Shown here: in pieces, positions 36,997-49,045 of the stretch
How positions within the stretch are numbered: the stretch's first letter is position 1
How the letters are laid out: every line of letters begins with the position of its first letter
Assembly (NCBI GenBank): GCA_014706295.1
Contig: JACSVZ010000002.1
Location: 57,559,617 to 57,623,616 of the forward strand
Source: Lycocorax pyrrhopterus obiensis
Lineage: Eukaryota > Chordata > Aves > Passeriformes > Paradisaeidae
DNA: 64,000 bases
Direction of reading: 5' to 3'
Position numbers and translations under genes: made by a program
Notes under the pieces: model-generated
Databases searched by the model: none
What the model was told of the DNA's origin: nothing
The model's input: only the letters and a program-made list of their open reading frames with translations

Positions 36997-38443
36997 CTGT
37001 TATAGTAGAGAAAATATTGTTTAATCAACCTAATCCATTCAGATGCCACCTGCTTTCAAAAACAAACAACATATACAAAGGACTTATGACCCAACTTAAT
37101 TTTGGCTGAGGTTTTCCATTTGTTTTAAGCAAAGAAGTTTTACTCTCAAAGCTGGCAAGTTTTCTTGAGTTTTTAACACACTCAAGAACAATATGGTACA
37201 GAGGAAAAACCGAACTAGAATGGAACTCAATCGCTTCACTCTGACACGACAGCCTTCAGAGTCTAACTCTGCTGCCTTCCTGTCCTTTCTGTGGGCTTTC
37301 CACAGGCCCTTTGCTAATAATTGAAGTTCCAGAAAATTGAGTTCTTGTGCTCCACGGACAACCAACACCTGCAGAACATCTATTAATCTAAGCTTTCCCC
37401 AGGAAACCCTACATCAGTCAAAAGGACTGCTTACAAGATCCCATTTGCAATGACTGGTATTCTTTTTATAAAACACTACAATTTGGATTAAACAGAGAAA
37501 GGAGTAGATTATTTATTTCTCCAGTTTGAGCTGACTTGCTAACATTAAGAAACTTTAGAATTTAAATTACTTATTTCTTCTTATTCTGAAATATCATCTA
37601 AATAAAGATTTTAAAAAATATACTTTCCCACTAGGGTACACAAAGAGTCATACCAGCTCATAAGCTGAAGCAAATGCTAGTTTGGAAGTTTGCATGGCAT
37701 TCTGTCTGTGATTAGGAATGGTATCACAGAGTCTACCAGGTTATGACCCAATTCATAAGCAGATGTCCTCGCTGCTAAAGCTGTGGAAATGTTCTATTAG
37801 TAAACTACTCCCACTTTACTAGAAAGATCTGTATATATTCAGCATTGCTAGAAGTTTGTGTAACTTAGCTATTGCATAACTAAATGAAAGCCTTTACCTG
37901 AAGAGCTTTATCAATTTTCTTCTTTCTGGATTTTGCTACTGGGGGATCTTTTATCCCTGGTATTCCAGAAACAAGCCATGAAGGTCCGCTTTTGGGAGTT
38001 ACTGCATCATCCACAGATGCTCTGGTGGTAGCTTGAGTTTCTATGTTTGGGACAACCTTGTAAGCTGGTTCTTGATTTGATTCATCAGAGGCCAACACAG
38101 TGGAAAGCCTCCTTCTAGAAAATACAAGCCGAGAGCTTTGGCTTTTCTCTTTATTTAGTTCTTGAAAATCAAATGCTGTTGAAAGCCTTTTCGGGGACAT
38201 ATGAGGGAAGTATGCATCAATACGTACTGATGATACTTGAGATGATCTACTTAGATTTGGTTTTGGCATCGGAGATCCATAAACTCTCTTCGTGGCATCT
38301 TGGTCCTTGATTGACTGATTTGTCAGATCTGTAAGAGACGGAATTGTTCTTGAAAGCATTGAGTCCACTGGGGTGCTGTGTTTCACCATTCTCTTTTTCA
38401 GAGATCTTTTAACATTCAGAAAAGAATCGTCTTCCTCTGACAT
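36910..38443 (-). CDS. CCDC201: CCDC201 orthologue (two coding exons)
   Basis: Coding exons 38443-37898 and 36996-36910 join in phase 0 at GTAAAG / ATAACAG and give 210 residues; human CCDC201 is 187. Matches to the human protein, as I recall it, are VKHSTP (20-25), GSPMP (56-60), the RRRLST...LAS block (from 110), PGI near 162-164, a basic stretch (172-176) and the C-terminus NIEEATKHELTIED (196-209), which is almost identical. The C-terminal helix (about 172-205) is charged and could form the short coiled coil of the name. The rest is serine-rich and looks disordered, with several SP/TP and R/K-R-L-S-T sites. The function is unknown; in humans, loss is linked to primary ovarian insufficiency. 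A further 5' coding exon is possible, because the frame stays open to an AG at 38464. The gene name is inference from motif order. Confidence 0.85.
36997..37897 (-). other. CCDC201: CCDC201 intron
   Basis: This is a 0.9 kb intron. It contains an open frame on the same strand (37096-37368) that has a weak acceptor (CTGCAG) and only poor donors. Joining the flanking exons directly matches the human protein better. Confidence 0.75.
37898..38443 (-). CDS. CCDC201: CCDC201 main coding exon
   Basis: The exon has 182 codons from ATG to ...DKALQ, followed by the donor GTAAAG. The minus strand just upstream reads TTTTCTTAAG before 38463, a possible acceptor. The 20 nt between it and the ATG are open and read (x)NKPDFN, so the true start may be in an upstream exon. 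Confidence 0.85.
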
Positions 38444-38463
38444 GTTGAAGTCAGGTTTATTGC

Positions 38464-41400
38464 CTTAAGAAAATAAGAAGATAGTGTCATTGTTCACACT
38501 GTGAGAGATGCAATGCAAGCTGCTTTTTAGCGGCAAGCTGATAAATCAAAACCAAAGTGTTTCTATTTTCATGTCCACATTCTGTCTTTACATGGAATTT
38601 ATCCTTTATGTAGATCAGTGTTCAAGCATTTGGAAGAGTCATGTTGGAAACAGAACATGAGAACACAGCTGGTCACACATCCAGCACTTACTCCCCTCCC
38701 AGCCTTCTCCATGAAGAGTTCCAAGTGTGCCAGAATTTTTAAAGATCTTTCATTAACTGCAACATCATTAGGATAGTGTTTTCTCCCTCCAAGCATATAA
38801 ATAATATATTTTTGGGGTTTCAGCTGCTAACTGTTCAACTGTATGTAGCTGAAAACTATTAGATGGCAGAGGGACTACCATAGAATAGCAAAAAATCAAG
38901 TGCTCTAAAGAGATGGGCAGAGAATTTCTGGATTCACCAATCATCTCTTAGTCAAATTGCCATTTTATGTCCCTTAATTCCTTGAAAGGGGGCTCATAAA
39001 CCTCTAATTCCCTCCTATTTACTTGACATTTGTCTTACTTCAGCTGATCCTAAGCTTTGATTCTAAAAAAATACATGTTCTGTGTAAGTCTATTTTCAAC
39101 TGAATTTACAATTGCAAGGTTGCTTTTGCTAGTAGCATTATCCCTATCCATTTGTAAACCCCCAACAAAAAGAAACACTACATCTTACACTTACTATTTC
39201 TTGGGCAGAAAAACCCAAGATAAAGACAGCCAGTTTAAGATATATTTAAGATAAACATCTCAATTAGGTGAGCAGTTAAGTACTTCTCGTAAGTGCTGAA
39301 CTCTTTGCTTTCATGAGGTAGTTCAGATATTTCATGCAGGCTGATTGCCCCATATTATAAGCTATATATAGATCAAGACCTTGGAGGGGCAAGACAACAG
39401 GGCTACAATGAATCAGGGCACAAGAAGACAGGGAGGAATATTTTCTGAAGTAAAAGGCATTAGTTCTCTATTCCTTGTCAGTGTTTTGCACCTGTGTAGT
39501 GTCTAAGTTTTCCAGTAGAGTTTTACATCCACTTTGTGTTTCTAAACACAAAGGCAGCAAGAGACAGAGCACTGACTCTTCAATACAGCAGAAGTCAGGT
39601 GTTTCGTGGTTTGTGGTTTTTTTTTCTCCTTAGAAAGAGGGAGGAGTACTCCATACTCATTTTTATTTGGATACCCATTTCTTCTCTCACTTCTTAACCA
39701 TGCTAGCTTGACATATAAGCAGCACTCAGTCTACAGACACTGTCTTTTTCTTTCTTGTTTAGACAGATTGACTTCTTTAGTCTTTATCATAGAAGCTTAC
39801 TGGCAGTAAGCTTACATGATTGAGCTTAGAAAGGGAAGAAGAATGAGTTTGCTGCCATCACTCTTCCCCCAAACCTATCCTTAGCTGTATATTTTAAAGC
39901 TTCCCCCTTCACCATTAAATCATCAATTAAAAGCTATTTCTTATTTAAATGAGTTTTTAACACATGTTTTCAACCAAAGCTTTTGTAGAAAACAATTATT
40001 TTTTTACTTTCACATTTCTCTATGCTTTAGAAAGATAAATATGTATAAGCAACAGATTTTTTTCTGCTCTAACACCACTACAGATAAAGGAGGGAAGTCT
40101 AAAAACAACAGAGAAATATAAACTATTTGAGAATATCAAAGTTACCACAGAGAATGCATTTTACAGGAAATTTGACAAAATATAGCAGGCTTACCCGATG
40201 TACCAGGTTCTATCTGATATCCTCTTTCCCTCCTCTTTCAAGCAATCTGGCTTCAGCTGCTACTTCCCTTCTTATAGGCCTGTTCATCCTGGCCATCCTT
40301 TGCTGCAGACACTCCCTAATTAACACATTCAGCATTTTTTGGGAGTATCAGCAGTGCTTCTAATCAAATAAATAAATAAATAGAAATCTAGGATTAATTA
40401 ATCATAGGAAAATGGGCTAGCCAACTTATCTATGTACTATGTTTATTGCAATTTAATCTCTGCTGTTTGCTGCCTATTTCAATCACAAAAATACTCTAGT
40501 GGTTAATTGGCTTCACATGGCTGCTTAAGGCACATTGAGGATCTGTTGCAAGATGGATGTATGTTGATGAAGTATACTGCCATCCTGATTTTATTTTCTC
40601 ACTGCTTTCCTTGCTCAAAAAATAAATGGGAAATTAATGGTAAAACTGCAATGAAAAAGCTCTTCTTTTAGAAAAATAGAAAGTGAGAATAAATTGAAAA
40701 ACTGTAAATTTTAGTGTGAATTTCATGGTGCTTGCAGCTAACAGCTAATGACAGCATTTTATCTTGACGCATGTGTTTTCAAAGTATCAGCTCAGATTAG
40801 AATTCCATTGGTTTGAAATGGTATGCTTTAGGTGGAGGACTGTAATTTTTATCAACAGAAAAGCAGCTGGACTACACCAGTCCTGCTGAATTGCAAGTCA
40901 GGTCTGTGGCAGCTGACAGTAAACAGCTGCTATCACAATGCTGTAGAGCAAGAACAGGTGTGAGGGAGCATGTGCACAAATATTGGGGTAGCCCCTTTTG
41001 ACAAAGCATGACCTGTGGACCTTTCAGCTGATCACACAGACCTAATTTCAGGGATTTATGGGGATGACCTGGGGTTGTAGAGTGCATCTAGTACAGACAG
41101 AGGGGCAAAGCACTGATTTTGCAGGCATTTGAACTTTTGGTTCCAGGGAGTCTGGGCATTTCAAACTTAATCATAAACCACTCTCTCTTGCCACATTAAT
41201 AGTTGCACTATGAATAGAGAATTGGAGCTACCAGTTCAATATTTAGAAGTAACAGTCTGTCAGTATATGGGTAAAGTTGCTAGGCTTAAGTTATGCGCCC
41301 CTAAGGAGCTGAAAGAGAGCTTGAGAAATGGAGGCACCTTACAATCACATGGACTGCAAGAGTAAACATTTTGGAAATAAATAGTCTGTCCAGGATAAGC

Positions 41401-44204
41401 TATTTATTTTCTGAACTCCCAGGGGAAGTTCCTACTGGAATATTTTGAGAATTAAACAAAAACTATTTTGAGAAACTTGTGGCTGGGCAAAAAAAAAAAA
41501 AAATTCTCAGTCCTTTATAAACATTGGCCAATCTTTACCTTATTTTGAGTATTTGTAGTTAGTTTTCATACCTTGTGGCTTGGTGACCAAACCCACCAGG
41601 TCAGCCATACTGTGCCTTGCAGGGCCCAGCAAGGCAGCTCCTTATATAGTACAGAGCACAGAATGATGTCTTGCCATGGTGTCGCAATGTTTGTGCTGTC
41701 CTGCTGTATTGTGGGACATAATATCACCTCTCCCAGCAAGGCAGTGACGCAAACAACGTTGAGCAGCATGAACCTGCATGAGAAGCTTTTTGGGTTGCTG
41801 AGAAAACTGACATAATTTCACTGGACCCCTTCAAAAACTCATGGCTTTGCCTCCCAGCTGGTGCTTGGCACTCCTTGCTGTGCTTGCCCTTACTTTTTAT
41901 GTCCTTTTCCATGGTATCTCACAGTCTGCAAGTGCTGTCTGTATCTTCACCATCTTTATGTCTACCTTCCACGGCCTTTTCTGCAAAACTCTTAAAAAAC
42001 AACCTTCCCGTTTTCTAAAAAGCCTTTACTTGCTGTTTTTTCTAGAACCTTGCTAAATATTCTCAAGATACAAATTAGGAGGTTTGCAAATTGTTCTTGC
42101 TGTTAATAATGTTTATCTTATGTCCTACAGATTAATCTATTTATCAAGTGGTGGCAGGATGTTACAGGGAATAGGAAATACGTAACTGTGCAGAGATAAG
42201 ACAGAAAAGAGTCCAAAATTAATGCAAGAATCAGAGCTCAGCAGAACATCTGCAGTGATGACATCACCTTGGTCTCAGTGTATCTGTAGCCATGTTCTAT
42301 ATCTGGACAGGAAACACCCAAACTCTGACTTGAGTGACACCTTGAAAGCTTCTTGCATCTTTCAAAGAAGGGCACATACTGTGTCCTGCACTCAGAACTA
42401 TTCATTATGAATAATTCCTTCACTAAATTTACATTCCTTGGAATAATCATCTTTGTCCTTAGCATTGCCTACTTGATATTTTGAGCAATAACTTCAAAGG
42501 TTTGGATACAGCCTTTTGGCCTATATTTACACACCATTCCTCTCATTTGTCGCATAATGCAAGATGGCACTCAATTCTAACAATGTTATTATATATCTCC
42601 ATATGTATTATATCAAATCTCCCACTGCTTTAGGTTTATATCTTGAAAGATTCTTTTGTTGATCTCATTTTAGGAGATAATTTCATCTTCTTTCTAAATT
42701 TGTTCCAAAAATACAAAACCTACATAGGTTACTGCATTCCCTTAAATGAAACATTAATTCTTAAAATTTTTACTTCGAAAACCAGCAAAAGTGGGGAATA
42801 CAATAACAGCACACAGTGTTTTGTTCAAATTTCGGCCCTTTCATTCCAGTTCAAATACCTGAATTCACTTCAAAGACATGGAATTTTGAGAAGGCTTCAT
42901 CTGGAAAAGGGCAAAACTGGAATTATTTTTCAGTTTACTAAGGAATAATAGACATATGGGGACAAAAATGGACACCTTTCTCCCTTTGTCTTCTGGTTTG
43001 TTTTGAGAGACTGCAATTCTTCAATTGCTGCTCTTTTAATTTCTTCGTTTTCCACTCTGAGGATGTCACCGAACAGTTCTCCTGAAGACAGCTTGTATTC
43101 TGAACCAATCCTTAGCTCATATGCTTCCCTAACATATTTTCTTGAATTGGATATGTAATTCTAGTTTGTGAAGTCACCAGTCTTGCATGAGTCTCCAAGC
43201 TAGGTGCTCTGCAAGAGCTAGGTGCAGTCTTTCCTGGGCAGAACACTAAGAGGCCCTCTCCCTGTTCTTGCAACTTGTCTGATGTTTTTAGGCCTAGAAA
43301 GTGATTCCACAAAGGATCACACAATAAGAAATAGGAGCTGGTAAGTAAAGCTCAGCATTCTACTCTGTCTGATGACCTGTGGTGGGACAGCCCTTGTTCA
43401 AAGCCTTGGAAGGAAGAAGGAAGAGCCAGAGAAAGCACAAAAATGGTGGTGAGGAGCAAAAGGAGAGTGAAAAGAAGAAATTAAGAGAGGGACACAAATG
43501 TGAAAATGCTTTCCTAAATTTAGTCTCATGTAGAAAGAATAAATTAGAAGAAAGATAAAAGGAGTGGGCAAAACAAAAGAAACAAATAAAAAAAGAAAGG
43601 AAATTAAATTGTTTCCTAAGTGGTTTAGAAGACTTGGGCCCAAATTACAAGTTGTTTATGGATGAAACTCCATAAAAACACAGATCTGATTCAAATTCAC
43701 ATAAACACTTCTTCCTGTGTCTGAGTTTTTGTATATAGGCAAGTCAATCAGGGGTGCTCCAAGACTGCTGATCAGACTGAGCTCCTTAGTGAAAACAGGA
43801 GTGAAACATTTTATTTGCTAATGTGAAGTCTAAAATGAGCACGGAGCCTCATCATGAAGTAACCTCTGCAGAATTGTGCCTCCTTTGGGACAGGAAACCA
43901 TTATGATACAGTGGGCAAAAGGAGAATTGATTCTGTCCCAGTAAGCTCCTTGGGCAGCCAGACGTTGAAATGGAAACACTGCAACACATTCTGTGGACTT
44001 AATCTCTTCAGGCGCATAAAGCTGCACAGAGGAAGCCAGTGGAACTTTTCGAAAGCACCTCAGCACTACTTCCACTTATTTCAGTGGGAATTGCATGTCT
44101 GGGCACCACTGAGAATCCTGAGTTTTTTGACAGGGTAAACAGTGGGGACAGGCATTTTATATATGTGTTTGGAAGACACTTTAGTGTAGAATAGAAAAAG
44201 AACA
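38464..44204. other. Sequence upstream of CCDC201
   Basis: About 5.7 kb with no gene that I recognise. Non-coding or short 5' exons and the promoter of CCDC201 probably lie here, but I cannot place them. Confidence 0.55.
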
Positions 44205-44640
44205 GATTAGAATAGAAAGGAATAGAACATTTCAGTTGGAAGGGATCTTTAATGTTCAGCCAGTCCAATTGCCTGACACTTCAGACTGAGCAAAAGCTAA
44301 AGGATGTAATTAAGAGTGCTGTCTGAATGACTCTTAAATGCTGATGGGTAAGGGGTATCAACCACCTCTCCAGGAAGCCTTTTCCAGTGTTTGACCACCT
44401 TCTTGGTAAAGAAATGCTTCCTATTGTCCAGTCTAAACCTCCCCCAATGAACATGGCTTTGAGCCATTCCCACATGCCCTGGCACTGGTTACCAGGGAGA
44501 AGAGATTGGCCCTTCCCTCTCCCCTTCCCCTCCTCAGGAAGCTGCAGGGAGCAGTGAGGTCACCCCTCAGCCTCCTTCTCTCCAAACTAGACAAAACCAG
44601 TGTCCTCAGCTAGCCTGTCTGCCAGCTCCTTCACCAGCAA
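44205..44640 (-). mobile_element. CR1 LINE 3' fragment
   Basis: In minus orientation this is a typical CR1 3' segment. From the left it reads a degenerate AGAATAGAAAGGAATAGAA tail, then TTGGAAGGGATCTTTAATG, then CACCTCTCCAGGAAGCC, GACCACCTTCTTGGTAAAG and TTCCTATTGTCCAGTCTAAA. It ends with the GTGAGGTCACCCCTCAGCCT and TCCTCAGC blocks. At about 430 bp it is the longest CR1 copy here. Confidence 0.92.
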
Positions 44641-47600
44641 AACCTTTGCTGAAACCTTCAGAAACCAAGGAAAATATGAATCCTTTGTAGTCTGTCAAAC
44701 AAACTTTTCAGCGCCTGAAAAGCATAACATACAATCTTGCTCTTCAGCAATTTTAAAGTTTTTGCCTTTTGGAAGACTTTCTTCACATGTTATTTATGGT
44801 GGTAATGTGGAAGTGGTACCTTTGCAAGTGTTGGAGGTTCCCATTTTTCAGTGTGGCAATGACTTTTTTACGGCCAGAGGCAAGATCAATGTCTTTGCCT
44901 ACAGTGTCCATGAACAGACTTATGTGTGGCATAATTTTCACTCCAATTTGATCATAGGAGCACCTCATAAGGAGCCTGAGAGTAAGGCTTTGGGGAATCC
45001 TGGATAAATAGGTTTAGCGATTTCATAACCTGTCAGAAAAGAAATGGCTTTGAACAAGCAATACGCTGAGTCATGATGTGTGCTTCAGGTTACATATTTC
45101 TACAGGTTTTGCTTATGACTGCTATGACTGGACCTGTCCAACTGGACAACAAATCCAATTTTGTGCATTTAAAACCATGATCTTGAAATACTTACTGGGT
45201 TTCATGGCTGCTCAGAAAGTGAAACCCATATTTAAAAGTCTAAATCATCTTCCAAATGATTAATTTCAATAAGAGTTTGAGGAGCAATGAGACTTGGCTC
45301 TTTGTCTCTGAACAACTTCAAATATTCTTAAAAGCTTTTAATATGGGTGTTGATATTATAAATTTTTCACCGAGGCCACCAATTGCAGGCAATTGGAAGT
45401 AGTATTCTAACAACCAATTTTTTTTTCTGCTTTAGTGTAATAGTAGGACTGAAGAAACAAGTTCCTTAAGAAACGTACCTTTACACCTTATAGGCAAGTT
45501 CAGTGCCACATCCTCCCTCAGCTTAGACCAGCTCTGCCCTCAGATACAGTGCTTGGTGTCTATGTGAAAGGAAGATTTGTTTGTACACATATAAAGATGC
45601 TACAATATTAAGATAAATTATAAAAGCTTAAAGCATTAAAAATTGTTGTCTCTCTTTGTTAAACAAGGTTACAATACACAAGTAGCCAGTCTAAAACCAT
45701 TGTGGCAGGTGTCAAATTGAGAAAAATTAGCTTTTTTATATAGGAGTCTGGACGATCCATATTTGACTTCAAAAAACCTAATTACCTCAGTAGTAAGAAG
45801 TCAGGTGTACTTTAATAGCAGCAGAGGTCATCGACTTTGATAAAATCAATGTGTTACCACTGCCTTTGTAATTGCGTCAATGATTCCTCTTCATTATATG
45901 CTTATCCACTCTTGTCTTACCAGAATGCCACAATGTTCTGTCTGCATGTTGTTTATGCACTAGTCGGTGTCCTATACACATTCTCCGTGTTTCTACACCC
46001 CACAAGTCAGTCTGAGTTAATGTTCAACTGGGACCTTTCCTCAGTAACTTGCTGTGTCTTTTCTGATACAACTGCTCCTTTTTAATTATGTTGGCAGAGC
46101 TGCTGAGGAGCACATAACAGTATTGCCAAAGTTCAATAAACATACAGAGTAACTATAGAGTTTGGGGGAAAACAGTCAGTGCTGCTTTCACGACCTTTGG
46201 CAATAGTATGAGCCCAGTTTGGCCAATGCCAAACAAATGTCTAGCTTCAAATCTCTCAGCAACTAGAAAATGATGGATTTATTTTACTTTATTACATCCA
46301 ATAATAAACTAAAAATGCTGTGTTTGTGCCGTGCAGTTGCATGGCCAGACTGAGTGTAGTCCTGTGCAGGAAGTAAAGCCAGGTGAATATAAGTAGCTCT
46401 TTTTTGTTGCATTAGAATCATGCAGATCAATCCTCAGGTCGTCTAAGTTCAAGGAAAGCTAATTAATTAATCAGAATCCCACTGACTTAGTGAAGCAGAA
46501 CACTTCTGATAGGCAAGGTCATCTGCCTCATCTGTGATGGTGTAGTAATTTATATGTTACACTGCCTCTCTGAAAGCCATCATTTGCATCTTCAGAGTGT
46601 GCCTTGTAAATGAAAAGGTAAATGTTCTTGATAATAATGACTACTTCTTCATCCTAGCTTCTTCCTTTCTAGCTCTTTATGGCTAAATATAATAACGGTT
46701 AATCAATGTCTGATTATAAATATAGGAACAGTGTAAACCTGGGAGACTCATATTAATGTAATGTTAAAAAAAAAGTATTATTCTCTGAGCTTTGAGCCCG
46801 GAAATCTATGCAAACTACTGCTGAACTTGACAGCAGAAATAATCTGCACAGGAGTGGATATTTAGGATCAGACCAGGACTCTTAAGCAGCCTGACTATAC
46901 CTCAAGATCCCCATCCCTAAATGCTCTCTTGACAGTTTAGAGGGTTTCATGAGAGCCAAAAATGTCACAGACGATCTCTAATACGTGGCTCACTTTACAG
47001 CTATGACTCTTCTTTTTCCATCATAATGGCCCAAATGACAATGGCCCAAACAAGAATACAGTCCACGATTTGATACCTGTATAATTTTTTCCTTCCATTG
47101 AACATCATGTTCTGCCAGCAGAAACGGCATTAGGTGACCCACTGCTCTGGGGAATGGCTGCAAAACTGGAAGAATTTGACATAGATACAATGGCAATGCA
47201 CCAAGGTACACAATGGACAATGTACACAATGTTCTCATTTTCTATTCTCCCCTTCTGCCTGTTTGAAATTGACAACATCCTCTGGTAATATTTTTGGACA
47301 AGAACCTCAGTTTCAGTCCTGGGTGGTTTATGCTATGGAAATGCTGTCTGGAATTCCTCATGTCCAAAAGTGTTACCAGAGCATATAAGCAATCTAATGC
47401 TGATACTGCCTCATTCTTTAAGCAAAATGAATCCTCATACTTCTCTGAAGTGATTCGGCTGTGTAATTGGGCATGGCAGAAAAATGTTTCCAAGTCATGA
47501 CCTGAGTCATTAATCCAGAGCACACACTATCTCGTTAACATACATGTCTGTGAGTAGACATTTTATACACAAATATAAATAGCTCTGTATGCATTTATGT

Positions 47601-48709
47601 ACATAAAATTCCCCAAAATAACACTAGAAGGAGTACGCATTTTAATATTAAGAGAAAGCCTTAAAATACCAATGGGGCAGAATAGGCACAATGAAAGATG
47701 AAGGACAGATTTTCAGTTTATTCATGTCCATTCGGCTTCAATGGAGTCATTCTGATTTACACTTAGGAAGGTCTGGCACGTTGTCTTTCAGAAGGGAAGG
47801 ACAAGGCAACAAATGGCTACATAAGGCCTCAAACACTTCTCACTTATGTAAGGACAAACCAAGAACAGTTCCATCATACTCCCTGTCAACACTGTAATTC
47901 TGTACAACTCACACTGTGCTCTCTACCCTGCAAGAAAAACAGCTGGGGAGACTTTGTCTAGCATTTGGATTAAAACCCCTTGCATCTGAGCCCAGGCTGT
48001 TATACCTCCCAGGGGACCCTGCATTTCCAAGTTATCTCAGGGCGTATCTTCATGGACAGGAATGAGGCACCTGAGCACCTCTGCTTCTGCTCTGAGCTGG
48101 CCAGATGGGAGTCTGCTGTCATTTGCAAGTGGTACAATCAAATTACTTTGAACTACCCAAGTTTAGCGACTCTCTTGCGAGGCATATTACCTGATAAAAC
48201 TTTATCGGTTTTTAAATCAATTTTATGTTAATCTATTTCGCACTCAGGTTGGCTCTATATCTTGCACAATATAAATTGCCGACAAAATCTACACTTGGCC
48301 CAAATTGACCAATTTCTGCCTTGTGGAAAGGGAGAGATAAGCTTCCCCTCACCGTCTTCTGGTCTGTGTGGCTGGTATTTTGCTGGTCATTGCATGTTTA
48401 CTTTCCTCTGCTTGCACAGCGAATGGTACACTTGGCCCAAGCTGGCTTACACTGTGGTCAATGCAGAAAGTCAGTGAGACTCACAAGGGAGCTGAATTGT
48501 TCCCATGAGATTCTTTAGTTCAAAGCAATTCTGAAAGCAGAATTGCAGCATTTCTAGAGGCAGGTTCATGGCCTGAAACCTGAGAAGCTGTAGCTGGGCC
48601 CTCTGAGAGGCGGCTTGGCATAAAATAATTAATGCAACTTGATTTAAAAAACAAACAAACAAAAATCCCAAATAACCTCCCCCACAAAAAGCCAAACCAA
48701 AACCAAAGC
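44641..48709. other. Intergenic region between the CR1 copy and the ADCY1 3' side
   Basis: About 4 kb of unique sequence. Frames on both strands are open around 44770-44970 beside the CR1 copy, without a recognisable product. Confidence 0.55.
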
Positions 48710-48724
48710 AATCTCAAACAACTG

Positions 48725-48730
48725 TTTATT
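48725..48730 (-). terminator. ADCY1: Candidate distal ADCY1 polyadenylation signal
   Basis: AATAAA on the minus strand in the context TTGAATAAACAGTTG, with a second copy 22 bases upstream. It is offered as the distal end of the UTR by position only. Confidence 0.35.
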
Positions 48731-49017
48731 CAAGCAATTTTTTCCTTTATTTTTTAATTAGATTCCAGAAATTATAATAGTGCAAACACTCAGTATAAAA
48801 GTTGCAATAAGAAATTTACATTCACATTTAACATTTCAGTCCATTCACTTTTTAACATAAAAATAGGACAAATATTCAATTGCTCTTCTCAATTTAACAA
48901 TCCTGAAAAAGACTGGAAGATACTCTACAATAATATATTTACATAAAAATAGACCCGTATTATTAATGAAAATCTATCATTAGAAGTTACCCAGTGTTAA
49001 GTTATTGTATTGTACTT

Positions 49018-49045
49018 TGTATATACATATATATATATATAGTGT
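49018..49045. repeat. Short (TA)n repeat
   Basis: An alternating TA tract with one CA interruption. Confidence 0.75.
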
